Part shown: one piece after another, positions 17,211 through 24,407 of the stretch
How the letters are laid out: the number at the start of each line of letters is the position of its first letter
How positions within the stretch are numbered: the first letter of the stretch is position 1
Program-made: the position numbers and the translations under genes
Origin: Nitrospirota bacterium
Lineage (GTDB): Bacteria > Nitrospirota > Thermodesulfovibrionia > Thermodesulfovibrionales > UBA6898
Assembly: GCA_016235245.1 (NCBI GenBank)
Contig: JACRLO010000010.1
Span: 162,670-226,669, forward strand
Reading direction: 5' to 3'
Length of the DNA stretch: 64,000 nucleotides
The notes under the pieces: model-generated
What the model was told of the DNA's origin: nothing
What the model saw: only the letters and a program-made list of their open reading frames with translations
The model's database searches: none

Positions 17211-18869
17211 CTAACTGATATCGTCCAAAGCCGACAGGCTGGCCTCGACTGCCTTTATTGCATCAATAGCCGAACTCGTTATCCCGCCTGCATAACCTGA
17301 GCCTTCACCAATGGGATAGAGGTTCCTGACCGCCACTGACTCATAATTCTCCCCGCGCGGTATTCTGACTGGGGAGGAAGTTCTGGTTTCTGTCCCCAGC
17401 AGAATCGCCTGCTCCGAAACAAATAAGGGATAATCCGTTTTCCATGTATTGAACGCTGCCAACAGCGTCTCGTTTATAAATTTTGGGAGAATGCCATGCA
17501 TATTAACCGCGGTCGCTCCCATCTTGAAAGAATTGCTGTTTAGGCTGTCGGATACCTTTTTATATAAGAAATCGATCAGATTCTGTGCTGGTGCTTTCCA
17601 ATTTCCTCCTGCCTCAAAGGCCCTCCGCTCTATATCTTTTTGAAATTCAATCCCTGCCAGGGGATGGGGCGATCCATAGTCATCAGTATGACAGGTCACC
17701 ACAAGCGCGGAATTTGAAAATGGTGATGACCGTTGAGAGTAGCTCATGCCGTTTACAACCATCATGCCCTGTTCAGATGAAGCATTTATGACTTCACCTC
17801 CTGGGCACATGCAGAAGGTATAGACACCTCGTCGTATTTTTCGATCGGTATAGGTAAAAGAATACGTTGCATTCCCAAGTGCAGGATTGTCCATATATTT
17901 CTCGCCGTACCGAATACGATTAATCAGTTCTGTCGGATGCTCTACTCTCAGGCCGACAGAAATGGGCTTTTGTTCAAGGAGGACACCGCTACGGAACATC
18001 ATCTCAAAGGTATCCCGCGCAGAATGCCCCAGCGCAAGATAGATGATGGATGAACGATATTCTGCAGTTCCATTGATAACTACGCCTGAGGCCATGCCGT
18101 TTGACAGAAGTATATCAGTCATCCTGGAACTGTACTGTATTTCTCCGCCTCTTTCGAGAATATAGTTTCTGATATTGCGGACTATCTTGCAGAGCAGGTC
18201 CGTCCCCAAATGGGGCTTGCCGACATACCGGATTTCTTCAGGCGCGCCAAATTTTATAAACGTATCCAGCACCCTGTCTGCATAATACGAATTCTTTGTC
18301 CTGGCAAACAGCTTTCCGTCAGAGTATGAGCCGGCACCACCTTCACCGAATTGGATGTTGGATTCAGGGTCCAGCGTCCGTAGTTTCATAAACCTTTGAA
18401 CATCAATGGAGCGCTCTTCTATTTTTTTGCCCCGTTCAAATATCCGGGGTTTTATCCCATATTCGATAAGCTCAAGGGCTGCGAACATGCCTGCAGGACC
18501 GAAACCTATAATGATAGGGCTCTCAGTAAGCTTTATTGATGTTTTCGGCAATGATAGGTGTTTCGTGTACACAGGAAGGTTTTCGCTATTGTCAAAGCTC
18601 TCAGGAGTTCGTACTGCTATTGACATACGGTAATAGAACTGGTCCTTATTGCTGATATCCAGAGACTTGCTGAGTATGGTAATGAATTGTATGTCTTTTT
18701 CTGAAATGTTCAGCTTTTGTGCCGCAGCCGAAACATATTCATCTGTCACGTCTCTTTCAAACGGTATTTTTAAATTGCGTACGATTAAATCCAAAAAACC
18801 TCCCTGCGGATCTGTCAGGTATTTCTGTCTGCCGCGTTGCAACATACGAGTCTGCCTGCTTTCTGACAC
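17211..18869 (-). CDS. FAD-dependent dehydrogenase of COG2509 type
   Basis: A 552-residue flavoprotein with an N-terminal domain of about 110 residues that is typical of this family, then the dinucleotide fold SPIIIGFGPAGMFAALELIEYG and the second FAD-contacting region near the end (YPIGEGSGYAGGITSSAIDAIKA). FGEGGAGSYSDGKL is a further family mark. Members are widespread but their substrates are not established; I assign no pathway. The start is uncertain: GTG at 18869 gives the full N-terminus, while an ATG at 18845 has AGG about 10 bases upstream. It is divergent from the arginine decarboxylase gene. Confidence 0.85.
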   Translation of the reverse strand: MSESRQTRMLQRGRQKYLTDPQGGFLDLIVRNLKIPFERDVTDEYVSAAAQKLNISEKDIQFITILSKSLDISNKDQFYYRMSIAVRTPESFDNSENLPVYTKHLSLPKTSIKLTESPIIIGFGPAGMFAALELIEYGIKPRIFERGKKIEERSIDVQRFMKLRTLDPESNIQFGEGGAGSYSDGKLFARTKNSYYADRVLDTFIKFGAPEEIRYVGKPHLGTDLLCKIVRNIRNYILERGGEIQYSSRMTDILLSNGMASGVVINGTAEYRSSIIYLALGHSARDTFEMMFRSGVLLEQKPISVGLRVEHPTELINRIRYGEKYMDNPALGNATYSFTYTDRKIRRGVYTFCMCPGGEVINASSEQGMMVVNGMSYSQRSSPFSNSALVVTCHTDDYGSPHPLAGIEFQKDIERRAFEAGGNWKAPAQNLIDFLYKKVSDSLNSNSFKMGATAVNMHGILPKFINETLLAAFNTWKTDYPLFVSEQAILLGTETRTSSPVRIPRGENYESVAVRNLYPIGEGSGYAGGITSSAIDAIKAVEASLSALDDIS

Positions 18870-18885
18870 TTAGTAAGGCCTGACA

Positions 18886-18915
18886 TTGACATTGTTATAG
18901 GATGCATTTTATCAT
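18886..18915 (+). promoter_or_regulatory. Sigma-70-type promoter for the arginine decarboxylase/agmatinase pair
   Basis: TTGACA (18886-18891), 18 bases, then TATCAT (18910-18915). The predicted start is near 18922, about 55 bases before the ATG, and AGGAGG at 18965-18970 is the ribosome site. Confidence 0.5.
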
Positions 18916-18978
18916 TTAGGATAAGCAATTAAATCTGCCTTGTCGTATAAATTATTTCTGAAACAGGAGGATGAAAGA

Positions 18979-19524
18979 ATGACCCCAAAAAAAGTTTTCT
19001 TTACGAAAGGGGTGGGCGTACATAAAGACAAATTATCATCCTTCGAGGTTGCATTAAGAAATGCAGGCATTGAGAAGTGTAATCTTGTTTATGTGTCCAG
19101 CATATTTCCGCCTGCGTGCAAGATTCTGACAAAGGCTGCAGGTGTAAAACAGCTCGATCCTGGGCAAATTACGTACTGCGTAATGTCCCGCAATGAGACG
19201 AATGAACCGAACCGTCTTATTTCTGCTGCAGTCGGTTTTGCCATGCCTACGGACTTTGCCAACTACGGGTATCTCTCTGAACATCATGCCTGCGGTGAAA
19301 AAGCGGTTGTTTCCGGTGAATATGCAGAAGACCTCGCAGCGACGATGCTTGCCACAACACTCGATATTCCCTTTGATGCTGATCAGGCCTGGAATGAGCG
19401 CAAACAGGTGTATACGGCAAGCGGACATATCTTCAAGACCCAGAATATCTGCCAGTCTGCAGAGGGGAATAAAGATGGTCTCTGGACCACGGTATTAGCT
19501 ACAGCAGTTTTTATTATGGAATAA
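18979..19524 (+). CDS. Pyruvoyl-dependent arginine decarboxylase
   Basis: This enzyme converts arginine to agmatine with a pyruvoyl group made by self-cleavage at a Ser-Ser bond. The 181-residue proenzyme contains VYVSSIFPP, which places the cleavage between Ser40 and Ser41, as well as the family's GVG near the N-terminus and [14 protein letters not shown] chose the ATG at 18979 because AGGAGG lies 8 bases before it; the longer frame from 18940 adds residues that do not belong to the family. It is directly followed by agmatinase with no gap, so the two steps arginine to agmatine to putrescine are encoded together. Confidence 0.93.
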   Translation: MTPKKVFFTKGVGVHKDKLSSFEVALRNAGIEKCNLVYVSSIFPPACKILTKAAGVKQLDPGQITYCVMSRNETNEPNRLISAAVGFAMPTDFANYGYLSEHHACGEKAVVSGEYAEDLAATMLATTLDIPFDADQAWNERKQVYTASGHIFKTQNICQSAEGNKDGLWTTVLATAVFIME

Positions 19525-20391
19525 ATGCCGAAGTCTGTTTCCTGTTTTTGCGGGCCGGAGTATGCCAAAGCTTATTCTGATGCCTCAACCGTAATTCTTC
19601 CGGTTCCTTTTGACAAAACCAGTACATGGCAAAAAGGTGCTGATAAAGGCCCTGCCGCTATCATTGAGGCTTCAGGATATCTTGAACTCTACGATATTGA
19701 GACCGACAGCGAGGTATACAAAAAGGGCATTTTCACTGCCCGGCCTATCAATGCAGTTTCCTCCCAACAGTTGATCAAAAAAGCTGATGCGGCAGTATCA
19801 CGCTATCTTAAGGACAATAAACTTGTTGTGTCGCTCGGCGGCGATCATTCGGTCTCTATCGGCGTGATCAAGGCTTATGCCAATCACTTTAAGGATCTGA
19901 GTGTCCTGCATCTGGATGCACATGGCGATTCACGCGAATTCTATGAAGGAAGCCCCTATAATCATGCCTGCGTTATCGCACGGGCCAGGGAATATACCAA
20001 AAACGTAGTTTCTGCAGGTATTCGCAGCATAGATGGCTCTGAGTTGCCTGGCATGGACAGGAAGAAGGTGTTCTTTGCCCATGATATTCACGATTCAGAC
20101 AAATGGATAGCTAAGGCGGTGAGGCAGCTGAGCGGCAGTGTCTATATCACCATAGATCTTGATGTATTCGATCCGGGTATCATGCCCTCAACAGGCACGC
20201 CTGAGCCGGGCGGGTTAGGGTGGTATCAGGTTCTGAAGCTCCTCGCTGCTGTCGCGAAGACAAAACGGATCGTGGGGTTCGATATCGTTGAGCTCTGTCC
20301 CTCAAGGGACAAGGCCCCTGATTTTCTGGCTGCCAAACTGATCTATACGCTCCTGAGCTATATTTACGGAGATAGATCAGATAAGACATAA
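19525..20391 (+). CDS. speB: Agmatinase (ureohydrolase family)
   Basis: SpeB splits agmatine into putrescine and urea using a two-manganese centre. The 288-residue product has the ureohydrolase metal motifs SLGGDHSVSIG, HLDAHGDSRE and TIDLDVFDPGIMP. The context (adjacent pyruvoyl arginine decarboxylase) favours agmatine over arginine or formiminoglutamate as substrate. The ATG follows the decarboxylase stop immediately. The 3' end overlaps a gene fragment on the opposite strand, which marks the left edge of the accessory segment. Confidence 0.93.
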   Translation: MPKSVSCFCGPEYAKAYSDASTVILPVPFDKTSTWQKGADKGPAAIIEASGYLELYDIETDSEVYKKGIFTARPINAVSSQQLIKKADAAVSRYLKDNKLVVSLGGDHSVSIGVIKAYANHFKDLSVLHLDAHGDSREFYEGSPYNHACVIARAREYTKNVVSAGIRSIDGSELPGMDRKKVFFAHDIHDSDKWIAKAVRQLSGSVYITIDLDVFDPGIMPSTGTPEPGGLGWYQVLKLLAAVAKTKRIVGFDIVELCPSRDKAPDFLAAKLIYTLLSYIYGDRSDKT

Positions 20392-20484
20392 ATTTCCTCT
20401 GTAGCATCAGGCGTGATCGGAAAGTGTTCCGCGAGTATTCTCCCCGCTTCGCTGATCGCAGCGCAGATGCCCTTCTTTCTTGCC
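20364..20484 (-). pseudogene. C-terminal fragment of a possible TPM-domain protein
   Basis: Directly after the nitroreductase stop on the minus strand, another frame reads about 40 residues ending in a stop at 20366-20364, including ISEAGRILAEHFPITPD. This looks like the C-terminal end of TPM (Repair_PSII/phosphatase-like) domain proteins, which often finish with a LAEHFP...D.NEL pattern. It has no start codon and the N-terminal part is missing. I infer that the nitroreductase gene was joined here by recombination. The match is from memory of the family and is not certain. Confidence 0.35.
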
Positions 20485-21303
20485 TTATTTGACCACGTTT
20501 ACCTGGGCCGGACCGCGCTGGACAGTGCGATGATAATCTACTGCCGGCTCTCCGAAGGCCATGGCATAACCGGGCATATGGTCATCGGGAATACCGAGCC
20601 GCCCGGACAGGTTTGGCAGTAGCGAAAGAACCATCATAAACAGCCCGTCCCAGACCGTGCCAACCCCGCGAGCGTGGGCCATAAGCTGGAAGGTGGCCAG
20701 GGCGATATGGGTATCCTGGACCGGGCAGGGCGAGTTCCTGGGAGCACTTGTCAGCAGCAGATGGGGGGCGCCGCGGAAGATGATGTCTTTACCCTCCTCC
20801 TGCCAGCCCTTGAGTGCCATGCCCATATATTGACCGACAAAGCCTTCCGGCAGTCCGCCTGCTTCCTGCAGTTTGGCAAGTCCGCTCATCACCTCTTCCC
20901 GCAGGTTAGCCATGACCCTGGCCTCCCTGACAACGGTGAACAGCACCGACTGGCTGTTAACCCCGGTGGGAGCATAGCAGGCGATGGCCAGGAGTTCATC
21001 AATCAGGGATTGCGACAGGTCTTTGCCGGTATATCGGCGGACTGCCCGCCGCCCCTTGATCAGGATTTCCAGCTGAGCTGGGTCTACCATATTGCCGGAT
21101 ATCTGAGTGCTGGCCACCGGGTCCTTGCCGAGGACCGAGACCGCCCCGGTCGGACAGACAGCAAGGCAGTGCTGGCAGCGGTAACACCGCTCCTCGTCAG
21201 TAATCCTGGGGTAACCTTCCATGGCGATAATGCCGGCCGGACAATCGGACGCGCACTCGCCGCACTGGGTACAGAGATCTTCATTGATACTAAACTGAAT
21301 CAT
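20485..21303 (-). CDS. Nitroreductase with N-terminal 2[4Fe-4S] ferredoxin domain
   Basis: The first 60 residues carry two ferredoxin clusters, CTQCGECASDCP and CYRCQHCLAVCP. The rest is an FMN nitroreductase fold, starting RRAVRRYTGKDLS and including YAPTGVNSQSVLF and GVGTVWDGLF. Such fusions reduce nitro compounds, quinones or other acceptors with electrons from the iron-sulfur part; the natural substrate is not known. A strong ribosome site (GAAGGAGG) precedes the ATG. Base composition looks more GC-rich than the neighbours, and the gene sits between a truncated gene and the rest of the accessory segment, which fits acquisition by transfer. Confidence 0.9.
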   Translation of the reverse strand: MIQFSINEDLCTQCGECASDCPAGIIAMEGYPRITDEERCYRCQHCLAVCPTGAVSVLGKDPVASTQISGNMVDPAQLEILIKGRRAVRRYTGKDLSQSLIDELLAIACYAPTGVNSQSVLFTVVREARVMANLREEVMSGLAKLQEAGGLPEGFVGQYMGMALKGWQEEGKDIIFRGAPHLLLTSAPRNSPCPVQDTHIALATFQLMAHARGVGTVWDGLFMMVLSLLPNLSGRLGIPDDHMPGYAMAFGEPAVDYHRTVQRGPAQVNVVK

Positions 21304-21471
21304 AAATTCCTCCTTCGGAAATGATTAATCAGAAAGGATCGATTTCATCCTTAGTAGATAACAATAATAACTTATACCATTTTAAAGCTATTGAAAAGTG
21401 ATGGCACAATCTGTCTGAACTTCACTTTCTGCACTTGGCAGCAGATTGTCATCGAGCCATCAGCATTAAAA

Positions 21472-21501
21472 TTGACAGATAAATTTTCTGCTTGATATAG
21501 T
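21472..21501 (+). promoter_or_regulatory. Near-consensus promoter before a 31-codon ORF
   Basis: TTGACA (21472-21477), 18 bases, TATAGT (21496-21501). The predicted start near 21508 gives a leader of about 24 bases to the small ORF at 21532. Confidence 0.6.
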
Positions 21502-21531
21502 ATGCGCAAGTTTACTTGGGAGGGGGCAGAA

Positions 21532-21627
21532 ATGAATGGGGAGACAACCAAAATTTTCAAGAGCATAATCCATCCACACTCTTATTTCTCTGCCTTCTTC
21601 TTCATGCAATTTCAGACAGTTAAATAA
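21532..21627 (+). CDS. 31-residue Phe-rich peptide ORF with own promoter, SD and terminator
   Basis: The stretch from the nitroreductase start (21303) to the HNH gene (21698) contains one compact unit. After a good promoter comes GGGAGGGGG (21518-21526), 5 bases, then ATG and 31 codons. The peptide has a charged first third and then a run dense in Phe (YFSAFFFMQF). Four bases after the stop a hairpin with a T-tract begins. The Phe cluster and terminator recall the leader peptides PheL and PheM that control phe operons by attenuation, but no phe gene follows. A small membrane-active peptide is the other option. I cannot choose between these. Confidence 0.45.
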   Translation: MNGETTKIFKSIIHPHSYFSAFFFMQFQTVK

Positions 21628-21630
21628 TGC

Positions 21631-21657
21631 AAAAGCATCTAATATTGGATGCTTTTT
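21631..21657 (+). terminator. Hairpin with T-tract after the Phe-rich ORF
   Basis: AAAAGCATC pairs with GATGCTTTT around an 8-base loop, ending in T5. It is placed 4 bases after the small ORF and 41 bases before the HNH start, so it could be a simple terminator or an attenuator for what follows. Confidence 0.6.
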
Positions 21658-21697
21658 GTTGCTGCATAATAACTGGTTAGCTCTCTCAAAACATGAT

Positions 21698-22359
21698 ATG
21701 GAAAATTTGAAGTTTAAATTAGAAAGGGCAAAGAACGCGCCCGTGAGCGACGAGGAAATCCTCAGTGATCTGAGGCGGGTTTCCGGCATGCTGTATTCAT
21801 CCAAGGTTACGCAGAAACTTTACGGAGAGCACGGCCATTACGATTACTCAAATGTTGGTCGCCGATTTGGCACATGGAACAAAGCATTGGAAGCTGCTGG
21901 CCTATCATTATCTAACCAGTGCAAATTCCCGATGAGGCTTTGTTCGAGAACATACTGCTGCTCTGGCAACACTATGGGCGTCAGCCGCGCCGCGCTGAAT
22001 TATCCCAACCCCCTTCGACAATTTCACAAAGTGCATACTATCGCAGGTTTAAATCTTGGGTCATCGCACTTGAACACTTCGTTGAGTATGGCAACTCGGC
22101 TGACGTTTCGGCTCCAGATAGAGCAGAAGAGAAAACTGGTTCGCGCACAACTGGGCGTGATCCCTCATTAAGGCTTAGGTTCAAAGTCCTTTCTATGGAT
22201 AGATTTACTTGCCGACATTGCGGGGCGAGTCCTGCAAAAATGTTGGGGGTAGAGTTGCATGTAGATCATATAATCGCTTGGAGTAAAGGCGGTGAAACCG
22301 TCTTGTCAAATCTCCAAACTCTTTGCTCAAAGTGTAATCTTGGAAAGAGTAATCTGTAA
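21698..22359 (+). pseudogene. HNH endonuclease with homing-endonuclease-associated repeats, frameshifted
   Basis: Read across two frames, the gene encodes about 220 residues: a first repeat (VSDEEILSDLRRV to FGTWNKALEAAGL), a second repeat (IPDEALFENILLLWQHYG to FKSWVIALEHF), and a C-terminal HNH domain with CRHCG, HVDHIIAWSKGG and LCSKCN. The repeats are of the kind found beside HNH homing endonucleases, where they bind DNA. The frame changes between AAC and GTGCAAATT near 21916; one missing base would restore it. Upstream and downstream parts are both well preserved, so the break is recent or is a sequencing or assembly error. No intron or intein host gene was seen around it. Confidence 0.75.
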
Positions 22360-22365
22360 GTCTCG

Positions 22366-22425
22366 AGCTAACCTGGCGTTCAAGATCGACCTTCTGCGCG
22401 GCGGCTTACATCGTGGCGCATTTGG
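22366..22425 (+). other. attC-like stretch after the HNH gene
   Basis: Seven bases after the HNH stop the sequence reads GCTAAC, 4 bases, CGTTCAAG, a 20-base middle, then CGGCTTACATC. The order CTAAC...CGTTCAAG...CGGCTTA resembles the first three quarters of integron attC sites. The final core GTTRRRY is missing (GCGCATT instead), and the stem pairing is poor. It may be a decayed site or a chance match; no integron integrase is in the window. Confidence 0.25.
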
Positions 22426-22455
22426 TCGAGTTGCGACCAGCCTCAGGAGGCTAAC

Positions 22456-22793
22456 ATGACGTGCATCCAAGGCAACCCAAACAAGATTCACGAGCTTGCC
22501 CGTTACGAGGTTCGACCAGAATCCCTCGATCAGTGCCTCGCTGCGATACATGAGTTTGTAGCCTACATCCGCGAGAATGATACAGGCTCTCTTCGCTACG
22601 AGGGGCAGGACGCCGAACATCCAACTCGCTTTGTACACATTTTTGTCTGGCGGGATTCCGAGGGAAACCGGATTCACGGAGAATCTGCCGCCGTAAAGAA
22701 GTTCGCTGGCATTCTCTATCCCAATTGTCTGGCTCTGTCGAGTTCATTGAATACAAACAGGTCGACGCAAATGCCGCCTTCAAGCGCATCTGA
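22456..22793 (+). pseudogene. Antibiotic biosynthesis monooxygenase (ABM) domain protein, frameshifted
   Basis: The ATG has CAGGAGG 5 bases upstream. The first 90 residues read as an ABM-type dimeric alpha-beta barrel (HELARYEVRPESLDQCLAAI, then RFVHIFVWRDSEG and FAGILYPN). After ILYPN the frame becomes nonsense, but a different frame continues with GSVEFIEYKQVDANAAF and a stop at 22791-22793, which is the expected C-terminal strand. One missing base near 22733 would join them. Small ABM proteins act as monooxygenases or heme- or quinone-related enzymes; the role here is unknown. This is the second single-base break within 1 kb. Confidence 0.7.
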
Positions 22794-22915
22794 CCATAGG
22801 TCGTGTCGGAGAAGGGATCATGACCGTTCGTTTCACGTTTAGAGGACATACTATCCGAATATTCGGAGCAGGCTATTGGAGGAAAGGAAGGAAACTATAT
22901 GAAGAGCAAAATTAA
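22790..22915 (+). pseudogene. C-terminal remnant of a BrnT-like toxin
   Basis: The frame reads TIGRVGEGIMTVRFTFRGHT, then IRIFGAGYWRKGRKLYEEQN and a stop. This resembles the last third of BrnT-family RNase toxins (pattern IGxxGxxxLxVVxTxRGxxIRII followed by R/K-rich and YEE). The N-terminal two thirds are absent; the ABM gene's stop lies at the junction. An ATG at 22820 with GGAGAAGGG upstream could express only a 31-residue stub. The remnant overlaps the antitoxin start by 17 bases, the normal layout of brnT-brnA pairs. Confidence 0.5.
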
Positions 22916-23138
22916 GTACACAGATGAACCGATGGGAAAGCTGAAAGTCGTGAGTGACTTTCTGCCACCTTCGGATCAACTGGTCCTCAAGGAGGACAAT
23001 GTCAAGGTGACGCTCGCCCTGAAGAAATCAAGCATTGAATTCTTTAAAAAAGAAGCCAAAAAGAATCACACATCGTATCAAAAAATGATTCGGCAACTTG
23101 TAGATTGGTACACATCTCATCACCAAAAAAGTGCCTGA
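22899..23138 (+). CDS. CopG/BrnA-type antitoxin-like ribbon-helix-helix protein
   Basis: The 79-residue product has an acidic N-terminal part (KIKYTDEPMGKLKVVSDFLPP) and a C-terminal DNA-binding region (VKVTLALKKSSIEFFKKEAKKNHTSYQKMIRQLVDWYTSHH). The strand-helix-helix pattern and the phrase TSYQKMIRQL are common in antitoxins that neutralise BrnT-like toxins and repress their own operon. Its toxin gene is truncated, so this is an orphan antitoxin. GGAAAGGAAGG just upstream supplies a ribosome site. Confidence 0.75.
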   Translation: MKSKIKYTDEPMGKLKVVSDFLPPSDQLVLKEDNVKVTLALKKSSIEFFKKEAKKNHTSYQKMIRQLVDWYTSHHQKSA

Positions 23139-23183
23139 CACCTCGTTCTAGTCCCGCGCTCCACGGCGCGGGGCTCAACTCGT

Positions 23184-23226
23184 CGCAGATAAGGCCCCTT
23201 ACAGCCGGTCTCAAGCCTTATTTGCG
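23184..23226. repeat. Imperfect inverted repeat between the antitoxin and nspC
   Basis: CGCAGATAAGGC (23184-23195) and GCCTTATTTGCG (23215-23226) pair with one mismatch around a 19-base loop. A second small dyad, CCCGCGC and GCGCGGG, lies just upstream (about 23152-23171). No T-tract follows on either strand. It sits at the right edge of the accessory segment and downstream of nspC, so it could be a transcription end or a recombination boundary. Confidence 0.45.
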
Positions 23227-23235
23227 GGGATGCGA

Positions 23236-24402
23236 TTATGACTGTCTGTTGCGGTAATCCTTGTATCCAAATCTTCTGACAACTTCAACCTTGCCCCCAG
23301 CCCTTAAGACCGCTATATCAGGCAGGTTTATACCGTTAAACGTGGTGTTCTTTACGATGCTATAAAGGGCCATATCCGTAAAGATAAGTTTGTCTCCCCT
23401 TTTCAGGGGCCGGTCAAAGGAATAATCGCCGATGACATCCCCGGCAAGACAGCTCGGCCCTGCAAGCCTGTACCGATAGTCCTTTTCATTCTTCTTGCCT
23501 GAGCCTATGATGTGCGGCCGGTAAGGCATAAGCATCACATCCGGCATATGCGTTTCTGCCGAGGTGTCCATGATCGCGATCTTCTTCCTGTTTTCCACAA
23601 TATCCAGAACCGTTGATATGAGCACCCCTGCATCGTAAACACTTGCTTCCCCGGGTTCAAGGTGCACCTGGACTCCATATTTCTTCTTAAATGTGTTTAT
23701 GAGACTGATCAGAAGATCTCTGTCGTAATCATCCCGCGTTATATGATGGCCGCCTCCGAAGTTCACCCATCTCAGACCCGAGATGTATTTACCATAGAGT
23801 TTTTCAAACGATTTTAAAATCCTTTCGAGCACATCTGAATTCTGCTGGCACATTGCATGAAAGTGTAAGCCGTCTACCAACTCTTTGTATTTCGGGTATT
23901 CTTTACGGAATACGCTGTGAACTATCCCCAGCCTCGAATATGAGGCGCAGGGATTGTATATTTCCGTTTCAACTTCAGAGTATCCCGGATTCACCCTCAT
24001 ACCGATCTCGACGCCGCTTTTCTTCGCAGCCTCACCGTATTTTCGGAGTTGATAGAATGAATTGAATATGACCGAGTCCGAATACTTCAGGATTGCCTTG
24101 AACTCTGTTTCCCGATATGCCGCGCTGAACGTATGCACTTCCTTTTTGAATTCTTCACGGCCGAGCCTCGCTTCGTTCAGGCCGCTTGCACAGACGCCGT
24201 CAAGATACCTGGACATCAAGGGGAAGGTAGCAAAAGAGGCAAATGCCTTCAATGCGTGAAAGACCTTGCAGTCTGTGCGCTCCTTCACGTATTGGAGGAC
24301 CTTCATATTTTTTTCGATGAGCGTCTCGTCTAACAGGTATACCGGTGTTTCAATTGCCCCTTTTATGATCCTGAGAAATCTTTTAGCATCCTTTGTGTCC
24401 AT
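23236..24402 (-). CDS. nspC: Carboxynorspermidine/carboxyspermidine decarboxylase
   Basis: A 388-residue PLP enzyme of the alanine-racemase fold that removes CO2 from carboxyspermidine or carboxynorspermidine. The PLP lysine is Lys52 in FHALKAFASF. Other marks are VCASGLNEARLG, the phosphate-binding NFGGGHH, and GPSCLAGDVIGDY with the active-site Cys. The gene follows the dehydrogenase gene on the same strand with a 5-base gap. Since the window also makes putrescine and shows no aminopropyltransferase or S-adenosylmethionine decarboxylase, spermidine via carboxyspermidine is the likely product; norspermidine would need diaminopropane. Confidence 0.93.
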   Translation of the reverse strand: MDTKDAKRFLRIIKGAIETPVYLLDETLIEKNMKVLQYVKERTDCKVFHALKAFASFATFPLMSRYLDGVCASGLNEARLGREEFKKEVHTFSAAYRETEFKAILKYSDSVIFNSFYQLRKYGEAAKKSGVEIGMRVNPGYSEVETEIYNPCASYSRLGIVHSVFRKEYPKYKELVDGLHFHAMCQQNSDVLERILKSFEKLYGKYISGLRWVNFGGGHHITRDDYDRDLLISLINTFKKKYGVQVHLEPGEASVYDAGVLISTVLDIVENRKKIAIMDTSAETHMPDVMLMPYRPHIIGSGKKNEKDYRYRLAGPSCLAGDVIGDYSFDRPLKRGDKLIFTDMALYSIVKNTTFNGINLPDIAVLRAGGKVEVVRRFGYKDYRNRQS

Positions 24403-24407
24403 CTGCG

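Noticed and set aside
20674..21324. 216-codon plus-strand frame opposite the nitroreductase gene
   Set aside because: The minus strand has two ferredoxin clusters and a nitroreductase fold with a strong ribosome site; the plus-strand frame has none of these.
22327..22677. Minus-strand frame across the attC-like region and ABM gene
   Set aside because: It overlaps a recognisable ABM domain and shows no motif.
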